From Silene latifolia (taxonomy: Eukaryota; Streptophyta; Magnoliopsida; Caryophyllales; Caryophyllaceae): a stretch of 64,000 bases of DNA. Made by a program: the position numbers and the translations under genes. The first letter of the stretch is position 1; every line of letters begins with the position of its first letter. The stretch is from positions 451,869,311-451,933,310 of the forward strand of contig NC_133538.1 in NCBI RefSeq assembly GCF_048544455.1. The letters run 5' to 3'. The notes beneath the pieces were generated by a model. The model was not told the origin of the DNA and made no database searches. It saw nothing but the letters and a program-made list of their open reading frames with translations. Positions 55,668 to 64,000 of the stretch are shown in pieces.

Positions 55668-56638
55668 TCATCTTAACTGCTCCACCATCTCATGCACCAT
55701 CTCTGGTCCTAAAACCACTGCCTCAGCACTATCGTCCCAACAGATTGGACTCCTACATCTCCTCCCATACAAAGCCTCAAACGGTGCCATACCTATACTA
55801 GTGTGATAACTGTTATTGTAAGAAAATTCTATCAAGTCCAACCTCTGCTCCCAGCTACCACCAAAATCCATCACACAGGCTCGCAACATATCCTCAAGAG
55901 TCTTGATTGTTCTCTCAGTCTGCCCGTCTGTCGCAGGATGAAATGTTGTACTCATCTTCAACCTTGTTCCCAACGATTCCTGCAACTCCTTCCAAAACCT
56001 CGATATAAACCTCGCATCTCTGTCAGACACTTTGTCCTTAGGGACTCCATGTAACTTAAGCACGTTCTTTCGATAGGCCATAGCCAATTGTGCCTTAGTC
56101 CATGTATCTTTCATTGGAACAAAGTGAGCTGACTTGGTCAGACGATCCACTATCACCCAAATCATGTTGTTACCTTGTTGACTCTTTGGCAAACCCACAA
56201 TGAAATCCATGGAAATGGATTCCCACTTCCACTCAGGCACCTCTAAAGACTGAATCTTACCTTGTGGTCGTCGCTGTTCCCCTTTAACTCTCTGGCATGT
56301 CAAACAACGGGACACAAACTCAGCTGTCTCTTTCTTCATCCCAGGCCACCAAAACGTTTTCTTCAAATCCTTGTATAGCTTGTCTCCACCTGGATGAACT
56401 GAATATGGTGTGCAATGTGCCTCTGTCATGATAGTCTTTTTCAACTCCTCGTTATTAGGAACACACCACCGCCATCAAACCTCAAACTACCATCTCGTAT
56501 GAATAGAAAACCGGACACCGTCCCTTTCTCTACTCCAACTCTCCACTCCACTATCTTAGGATCCAAAGCCTGCTTATCCCGAATATCATCATAAAACTCA
56601 AGATGTATTGTCATATCACCCATGGCATCTCCTTTCAA
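55668..56638 (-). pseudogene. Chromovirus integrase
   Basis: 56441-56638 is a short linker frame; 55668-56444 has the zinc region (HPGGDKLYKDLKKTFWWPGM, C..CQRVKG) and the catalytic core: Asp in SMDFIVGLP, Asp in SDRDARFISRFW, Glu in GQTERTIKTLED. All three residues are present. Boundaries between blocks are frameshifts. Confidence 0.85.
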
Positions 56639-56683
56639 AGATCATATGTATCCCAAAACTCCCTACCTCATCCCTCGGCCTCA

Positions 56684-57274
56684 TCAAAGATAGAGGCGCA
56701 CACAGGAATGTACACTCTTCCTACTCAAAGCATCGGCTACAACATTGGCTTTCCCTTCATGGTAGATGATTTCCATGTCATAATCGCCAATCAGCTCCAT
56801 CCACCTCCTCTGTCTCATGTTCAACTCCTTCTGCGTGAAGATGTACTTGAGACTCTTGTCATCAGAAAATACCTTAAATATTGCTCCATAAAGGTAATGT
56901 CTCCAAATCTTGAGAGCAAACACCACTGCACCCAACTCCAGATCATAAGTAGGGTAGTTCTCCTCATAAGGCTTCAATTGCCTAGAAGCATAGGCAATCA
57001 CTTTGCCATTCTGCATCAACACACATCCCAGCCCATTCTTCGAGGCATTTGTATAAACCTCAAAGTTCTCGCTCCCTTCAGGCAATGCTAAGACAAGAGC
57101 TGTGGTCAAACGCTCCTTTAATGTTTGGAACGCCGTCTCACAACTCTCATCCCAACGAAACCTGTTCTCTTTCCTCATCAACGCTGTCATCGGTCTAGCT
57201 ATCTTGGAGAAATCTTTCACGAACCGTCTGTAGTATCCAGCTAAACCCAAGAAACTCCTAACCTCAAAGAACAT
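56684..57274 (-). pseudogene. Chromovirus RNase H
   Basis: [20 protein letters not shown] (RT end), then RNase H with [16 protein letters not shown] and [27 protein letters not shown]. The first catalytic position, normally Asp before ASK, is Asn here, and the usual SDHKSL is SDDKSL, so this enzyme is probably dead apart from the frame breaks. Confidence 0.85.
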
Positions 57275-57986
57275 TCTTCGGTGCTTCCCACTTTGTCACT
57301 GCCTCAATCTTCGCCGGATCCACAGCTACCCCATCTTTAGAGATTACATGCCCCAGAAAAGCAACTTTCTCTAACCAGAACTCACACTTGGACAGTTTAG
57401 CATACAACTCATGATCTCTCAAAGTCTGCAACACGATCCTCAGATGCTCCTCATGCTCCTCCTTAGTCTTAGAGTAGACTAAGATATCATCGATAAACAC
57501 TACTACAAACTGGTCCAAGAAATGTCTGAAGATTCTATTCATCAAATCCATAAACACTGCCGGCGCATTAGACAACCCAAACGGCATCACCACATACTCA
57601 TAGTGGCCATACCTCGACGTGAAAGCTGTCTTTGGTATGTCCACCTCTCTAATCTTCACCTGATGGTACCCCGACCTCAAATCAATCTTAGAAAAGACTG
57701 TTGCACCACTCAACTGATCGAACAGGTCATCTATCCTTGGCAAAGGATACTTGTTCTTTATCGTCACACCTTCGGCTCCCCCCGTAATCTATGCATAACC
57801 TCAAACTCCCATCTTTCTTCTTCACGAAAAGAACCGGTGCTCCCCACGGCGATACACTTGGTCTAATGTATCCCTTCTCTATCGATCATCCAACTTCCTT
57901 CCTAAGTTCCTCCATCTCCTTAGGACCCATACGGTGCGGTGCCTTAGAGATTGGCCCCGTCCCCGGCTTCAACTCAACAAAGAAAT
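57264..57986 (-). pseudogene. Chromovirus reverse transcriptase
   Basis: 57264-57767: [55 protein letters not shown], active site FIDDILVYS. The upstream RT part (57768-57986) is in other frames and damaged. Confidence 0.85.
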
Positions 57987-59048
57987 CTATCTCCCTCTTC
58001 GGTGGCAACCCCTAATCTCCTCTGGAAAAACATCTCGCAAACTCCCCACCACCGGTATCTCATCAACCGTCGGACTCTCTATCCGATCATCTCTCACATG
58101 GCACAAGATCAGAGGACATCCCTTCCTCAGATAAGACTTCAAGGTGACAACTGCAATCAACTTAACTTTGGGTTTGACTAGAAACCCGCGATAAGCCACA
58201 CTAACACCCTTAGGACCTCTTAAAGACACTTTCTTTTGATGACAGTCTATCTTAGCTTTATACTTTCCTAACCAATCCATCCCAACTATCATCTCAAAAC
58301 CGTTAAAAGGAAACTCTAGCAAGTCTACAGGGAAATCAACTTGCCCAACTATCAAAGATACATCTCTGAACAATCTCCCACACGATACAGACTCACCCGA
58401 AGGTAGGAAAACTTGCTCACTAACAGACTCATATACTCTCAAACCCAACTGTTTGACATGACTCGAAGACACAAACGACTGAGAAGCCCCCGAATCAAAC
58501 AAAACAAATGTAGGAATACCATTAACAAGGAATGTACCGGTGATAACGTGCGCATCTTCCTCACCGCTTTCTTCTCCATCATGAATAACTTGCCATCGGT
58601 CTTCCCGCCCACCTCCCCGGACAAGATTAGGCGATGTGGTCGGCTTAGCACCCGACCCTTGATTGTTGTTGTTGTTCGCTGGTGTTTTCTGATAAGAATT
58701 ACCGCCGTTGCGGTTGCCTCCACTCTCGTAACTCTGACTTCCCCGGTTTGGCCATGATCCAGCCAGTCTGTTGTTCGCGAAACTCTGCGCAGGTCTCCGG
58801 AAAGATCCTGGTGCACTTGTGCACTCATGTCTCTTGTGGCCTACACCACCACAAACTATAGCAGTCACTCCCCAACTATTACTCACACTTCCACGCCACG
58901 CCCAAAGGAAGCCCCAAAGATCGAACCCACCCGAAGAAAATCCCTTAGACTGATTGTGGTTGCCTTTCTTGTGATTAGATTGGCCACCACCCTCGCTCTC
59001 AGACTTCCTCTTCTCACCACCTAACCTCTCCTGAGCCATCTCCACCAA
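57987..59048 (-). pseudogene. Chromovirus gag C-terminus and protease
   Basis: 353 aa. Zinc-knuckle remnant CGGVGHKRHEC, an Asn/Gly/Ser-rich spacer, then the protease: VNGIPTFVLFDSGASQSFVS with D-S-G, and FEMIVGMDWLGKYKAKIDCH of the retroviral-type aspartic protease fold. Confidence 0.85.
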
Positions 59049-59281
59049 CCTCTCGGCTCTCCCGGCCCTCTCATAAGCTTCCTTAACATCGCAAGGATTC
59101 CCACGGGTAACTTATCCATAATCTTAGGGGTCAACCCCTCTCAAACCTCAATGCCGATTCTCCTCACTCAAACCCATATCCTCGGATACCTAGACTTCTC
59201 ATTGAACAAATGTAGTACTCAGCCACGATATCTCAAATGCGGTCATCTTAAAACCATCAAACTCTTCTCTCATCTTACTCC

Positions 59282-59728
59282 TCACGTGTTCTGTACAAAC
59301 TCCTTCCTTACAGCCCTACGAAACTCCTCCCAAGGTATAGCAGGTAAGCCTTGGTTTGTATATATCTCCTTAGCACTCACTTTCACTGAATCCCACCACT
59401 TGCCTGCTGCCTCCCTCAGATAGAACGCAGCCTGTTCCACCCTCATCTCATCAGGACAGTGAACCAAATCTAATATGTTCTCCATCTCTCTCAACCAACT
59501 ATCAAGTAGGTTAGGCTCCCCAACTCCCTTGTATTCTTTCGGGTTAAACCTCGCTATGTAAAGGCTGATTTTTGAATGGTCAACCTCCTTCTCCTTATCC
59601 TTATTCTTATCCTCATTCACTTTCTTTAGGGTCTCAGTAAGAGCATCCTGGGGCTCTAACATCTTAACGATGTCATCCACGGTCATAAGCTCAACTCTCG
59701 CATACAAAGCAGTTCTCTTGGGCGGCAT
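59282..59728 (-). pseudogene. Chromovirus gag, N part
   Basis: Start chosen at the ATG at 59728 (MPPKRTALYARVELMTVDD); the same frame is open farther upstream, but that part reads through the palindrome array. Contains LLDSWLREMENILDLVHCPD and AAGKWWDSVK, the retrotransposon gag core. The frame is lost between 59282 and 59048. Confidence 0.8.
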
Positions 59729-59813
59729 CTTGAAACTATACATATATAAGAAAGGGTAGATATGAACATACGTACTAAACTTCAAAACACGAAAACACGC
59801 CACCCAGAACCCA

Positions 59814-60075
59814 CTCGATCGAGTTCCCAAACACACTCGATCGAGTAACGGGCTACTCGATCGAGTGCCCCACGTACTCGATCGAGTACCCAAACTTCGA
59901 CCCAAACAGACCTTCTGATCTCTTACCTACTCGATCGAGTATCTAGGCTACTCGATCGAGTGACCCCCTACTCGATCGAGTACCCCTAGTTACTCGATCG
60001 AGTGCCCAAAAACGCTATTCTGGACTCAAAATCGTTAAAAACCCACCCGATCGAGTCAGTCCCACTCGATCGAGT
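59814..60075. repeat. CTCGATCGAG array in chromovirus leader
   Basis: Nine perfect or near-perfect copies from 59814 (59814, 59836, 59856, 59877, 59930, 59951, 59971, 59993, then 60065) and a CCCGATCGAG variant near 60048. Spacing mostly 20-22 bp with one gap of 53. Confidence 0.85.
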
Positions 60076-60530
60076 CATGCTAACACATAAAAGCTACCCG
60101 CATGTTACGTCATATGCTAACATGATAAACTTATAAACCACATTATATCATAATACACATGCTACGCATCTTTTCTACTGTCTACGAGATCGTTTCATCA
60201 TATTATTAAATGCCACATTGTAAATCATCCAACATGTTATTATTTCATCAACAAATTCCCACATATCACCATTTTCTTTCACATGCTCAACTTTCTACTT
60301 CAACACCCAACAATTAACACATTTCACCACATTCTTACACAAGTTAACCAAACACACATACGACTCGACAAACACTTCCCCATGTGACCGGTTCAAAGTT
60401 GTAGGGCGACCCTGCGACTTTAGGACGTCTCACAAGCCTTTGCACTAGCTCCTACAACTTTTACCCCGGGTTCATTTTAATTGACTCCCTATGTTCATTA
60501 GGTTCATTGGTTACAGGTTTCAGGATCGTC

Positions 60531-60542
60531 GCTCTGATACCA
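60531..60542 (-). other. Primer-binding site of the chromovirus
   Basis: TGGTATCAGAGC on the minus strand, two bases inside the 5' LTR; initiator tRNA-Met type. Confidence 0.85.
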
Positions 60543-60544
60543 TT

Positions 60545-61872
60545 TGTAACACCCCCATACTCCAAGTGCCTTACCAGGACCACTCAGGTATGAAGACATT
60601 ACCATCTCGGTTATCCGAGGCAATGATAATCAAACAACAATAAAGAAACAACGTTTATTATAAATAATTTAGTGAATAGTTACAATCCTCAAAACCAAAC
60701 CAAAAGTACGATACATGATCTCAAACCGACTGTTCTAATCGAAATGTAAATAAACTAAAGGCTACAATGGAAGAATCCTATCGTCATGTCGTGGCATCCC
60801 AAATATCCCAAGACTCATCTCAATACGCTCAATATCTCGCTCACCATCCCCAAATGGATCACCGCAGTTTACAAAACAACACCGGTCGATACTAATCACA
60901 CAATCAATATGTATAACAACAATAAGATATACGAGCCTTTAATCACACACACATACACAACCAACCAATTCCCATTATCTCAATATCGATCGTCCACCTG
61001 GACCCCCCGCCATGGGGACCGCAGCCGTACCCACCAAATCCCCGCTCCACATAGTGAGCGATAACCCTGTCCATTAATGTGCACATCCCCTTCCGTGGCG
61101 GGTTCCACGAAGGGCGAAACTAGGGCGTGAAGCCACTCCCGCAAGTGACCCCACTCAGCCGAGGCCACGCCTCGCGAACCATCAACAACGATCACAACCA
61201 CAATCACAGTACAATTATTATATCAAACAACCAAATACAACACATCAACCAATATCCCATTATGGGACTAATACGAGTAGGAAATCCTACCGGTATGCAC
61301 ACAATCGACGGTCTCTCTTTCGCGAGTCAAATAGCCTCTTCTATGAACCCTCCTCCTATCATACAACACATATAGGCTACCAATCACATACTACACATAA
61401 AAACCCCCAATCTCTAAATTAGGGTTTAACCAAATCAAAGGAAATACAATAAAAAGGGTACGTAGATCTTACCCTCGACGCAAGGAACTCAACGGTATAC
61501 ACAATGACAAGAACTGACCGTCTGAACTTCGGGAATTGCTAAGAATGCGATTAGGAAGATGAACTTGTTGCTTTCTCTCTTAAACAGGGATTTAGGTTTT
61601 GTAAAAGTGGTTTAGAATAATGACGACTTTTAACTTAAATACCTTAATCGCGTAATTAACAAAACCCGAGAAAACTCCCCAGTAAAACCGGACACTCGAT
61701 CGAGTACCCAAGGTACTCGATCGAGAGTACCCCTTACTCGATCGAGTGCCCCAGCTACTCGATCGAGTACCCAACAGGTCAGAAACTATTTTATTTCGCA
61801 ACTTACCCTTACTCGACAGAGTAAGGGCTACTCGATAGAGTATCCCAAGACTTATAAATACGGAGTATTACA
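60545..61872 (-). repeat. 5' LTR of the chromovirus
   Basis: 1328 bp, near-identical to the 3' LTR. Its minus-strand start TGTAATACTCCGTATTTATA may include a TATA-like core. Confidence 0.9.
61695..61840. repeat. CTCGATCGAG array in chromovirus 5' LTR
   Basis: Copies start at 61695, 61716, 61737 and 61758 (all 21 bp apart) with two variants (CTCGACAGAG, CTCGATAGAG) after. The same array as in the 3' LTR. Confidence 0.85.
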
Positions 61873-64000
61873 TCACCGGAGCTCCGATCAATGCCCCATC
61901 GTAGTGATCAAACTATCCATAACCTATGCTTGATTCGTCGGTAATGGTAGAGCTACCGCTCACCACCACTGTCAACTCTACCTATGCACCTCTAACTAGA
62001 CCACCGCCCCAACCCACGATAAGTAGATAACCCCATACATTTTTTCTGAAGTTATTCTAATCAAGAAAAAAATGAAGGCGGCAAAGATTATACGATCAGA
62101 AATATCAACATTAATATCATGTGGCCACTCGTTAAACTCTCTCAAAACAATGTATCTTATCTACACCATTGTTTTATGTACCTACAAAATGTTGGTGATT
62201 TAAGTGTATTTACCGGTTCATTTGACGTAATTAAAGATTGCTTCAAGGATGGGTAATTTCTAAATAATAAAAATCTAGTTCAGGAAGTACGGAGTGTACG
62301 CTTGCATAATTATTTATGGGATTACGGAATAGTTTTCGTTCGAATAACTATGCGGGGAAATCTAAAAGGTTGCAACCCTTCAGAATTCATTCCCCTTTCC
62401 CTCTGCTTTCCCATTCTTCTCCTCTATAAATAGAGTTTGAGGGACGTAAGGAAAATACGAAAAATATAACTTCGCATTCCCCGAACAAAGAACACAAACT
62501 ACTCAAAAATACTTCTTAATTATATCTCCGTATTTTATCTTAAATACGGATTGGCAACCGTCTTATCTCAATAGAAAGTTTGATACAACCCAGGCACTAA
62601 AGTAAGGGTCGAATTGTTCTATTAGGAAAGCATAGCGATTCGGTGCGGTTTTGATTATTGTCTTTTCAGTTCGTGTACAATTTCCTAACAATCTAATAGA
62701 ACAATTTCGAAATCTGTCAAGATGACGAATGGAAAGGAAATGGTAATGAAAGTAAACAGATTGGACAGGTTTGTGGGTGTTTATTTTGGCAGAAGAAGAT
62801 GCAAATTTTATAATGTTTGGACGACGATTACGAATCGATCTGGTTTTTGCCATGGGCAAATACTGGAGAGCAATTGATGTCGGAAGTGCACCAGATTTGT
62901 GATAACAAATGATATGTTAAATGTTGTTGATGGCAAATGATACAATTTATGCAACTTTATCCAGATAAGTAAAACTTATTACTTTGTGTTGTTGGTTGAG
63001 CGAATTCATAAGATGCTTTGTTGGAAGTGGGATTCGTGGACATTGATTATGAGGACTGCAATGGTGGTTCTACTGATGTTGGCCAAACAAATAATGTGTG
63101 GAGTAATAGATAAGTAATCTATTATTGATGCTTATGCTTTTATTTGTTTTTATCATAATCACCATGTGATTGCGGTGGCTATCAAGATGATACCGACATA
63201 TGGAAAATAGGGGGATTTGGTTGAGGTTTGGTAAAGAGTAGAATGGATAGTAGTATTTGACTACACTGCTGTCATGTTATGTTCTCATAGGATTGATAAT
63301 ATGGGAATGATCACTGACTAAATTTACAGATCAAAATTTGGCAAGTTAGTGTAGATAAGTAAATTTGTTTTCAATAATTAATTGTCGTTTTGTGTCTCAT
63401 GCGGTAAACATGTTTGGACCATTTAGTAAGCATATTTGTTGTTTAATTTACATCCACTTTGGCCGCCTTTGTGTTATGTTACTAAAATTGATAGACGATT
63501 GAATTACATATGAGAATCAATTGTTTGAATGCATTCTGACTTGATTTTGCTGATCAGTGGAATTTGCTTAGCATTTAATATGCCAACATGCTACTCTGTT
63601 TTGTGAATACAAATTTGATATATTGTGTTTGCCTTGATACTTCAATCACGATCGTTGCGAGTGTGTAATTAATTAATTAGGTACATACGCTATGTTGGCT
63701 CTAATTTTGATCAAGCATGCACTTTGAAGAGTATATATGACATTCTGATCAATGGTTGTGATCTAATTTTTTTAAAATAATAAATAGTAACTAAATCCAA
63801 GTTTAGTGGGGAATTAATTAGTGTACTTGTTATGTTTAAACATGATTGTCAAGATCAGGTGAATAGGTTTTGGGTCATGATTTATGTTGGCTTTATGCAG
63901 TGAGTGCATGTGTATTACGGTACTATAACATAACAACTTGTTTGTTGGCTTTAGGGAATGAGTGTATATATTGTTAATAGACTCTTCTTGATATGATACA
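61873..64000. other. AT-rich flank without a supported gene
   Basis: Starts with TSD TCACC (61873-61877) and continues the unassigned sequence of 53254-53605. Beyond 62060 it is AT-rich. ORFs (such as 62563-62859 on the minus strand) are not recognisable. Confidence 0.4.
62425..62433 (+). promoter_or_regulatory. Orphan TATA box
   Basis: TATAAATAG after a pyrimidine-rich stretch, with A/C-rich leader-like sequence 30-110 bp downstream. The first substantial ATG (62722) opens only about 51 codons (MTNGKEMVMKVNRLDRF). It may be a real promoter of a gene with introns beyond the window, or a solo-LTR core. Confidence 0.3.

Larger units (their letters stand above)
53606..61872 (-). mobile_element. 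Tekay/Del-like chromovirus (Ty3/gypsy), full length
   Basis: 8.27 kb, minus strand, two LTRs of 1325 and 1328 bp ending TGTAAT.../...ATTACA, 5-bp TSD TCACC, initiator-Met PBS and PPT. Domain order gag, protease, RT, RNase H, integrase, then a C-terminal chromodomain-like segment, which defines chromoviruses. Frames are broken in several places. LTRs and leader carry CTCGATCGAG arrays. Confidence 0.9.

Noticed and set aside
62563-62859. Minus-strand ORF near the window end
   Set aside because: No recognisable domain, no promoter on that strand, and it overlaps the leader-like region of the opposite strand.

Overview
The window is plant nuclear DNA, from a transposon-dense, probably heterochromatic or pericentromeric interval. 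The evidence is nested LTR retrotransposons of the plant Athila, chromovirus and Copia types, a plant L1-type LINE, a tRNA-derived SINE, MITEs, and Helitron termini. I see only one small intact host-type gene. The species cannot be fixed from the sequence. A eudicot is likely; Caryophyllales is a guess. No prokaryotic, organellar or rRNA sequence was seen.

Layout. (1) 143-834: a small two-exon gene for an XS-domain-like protein. (2) About 1135-17332: a DNA-transposon remnant, probably CACTA, full of short ACAACGGTT/AACCGTTGT repeats. It is split by a complete 15.3-kb Athila-type Ty3/gypsy element (1453-16733, TSD ATAAG) and by a 299-bp hAT-type MITE with an 8-bp TSD. (3) 18475-53253: a head-to-tail series of non-autonomous Helitrons on the minus strand. 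Their 3' ends (GC hairpin plus CTAG/CTAA) abut the 5' ends of their neighbours. Nested in them are two PIF/Harbinger-like MITEs, a 4.9-kb LINE with a 12-bp TSD, a 185-bp SINE with a 13-bp TSD, a 1.4-kb poly(A) retroposon, an 8.7-kb Copia element with a 5-bp TSD, and a second Copia copy lacking its 5' LTR. One Helitron interval also holds an exon-sized fragment of the host gene TBCCD1. (4) 53606-61872: a complete 8.3-kb minus-strand Tekay/Del-like chromovirus (TSD TCACC). (5) 61873-64000: AT-rich DNA with one orphan TATA box and no gene I can support.

None of the autonomous elements looks active, because every gag-pol or ORF1/ORF2 carries stops or frameshifts. LTR pairs and TSDs are nonetheless well kept, so most insertions are relatively recent.

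The most interesting signals are non-coding. Two unrelated retroelement families, a Copia leader and a chromovirus LTR plus leader, carry arrays of the same 10-bp palindrome CTCGATCGAG, spaced at about 20-22, 30-32 and 51-53 bp (near multiples of one DNA turn). The Athila element carries a different array of GC-rich CCGGC hairpins, five per LTR and seven in front of its third ORF, at about 75-93-bp spacing. Other notable items are a copy of the PPT plus LTR start from a second LTR subtype at the 3' edge of the Copia element, decoy polypurine tracts in Athila, and the Helitron tandem with CTAGA repeats at its junctions.
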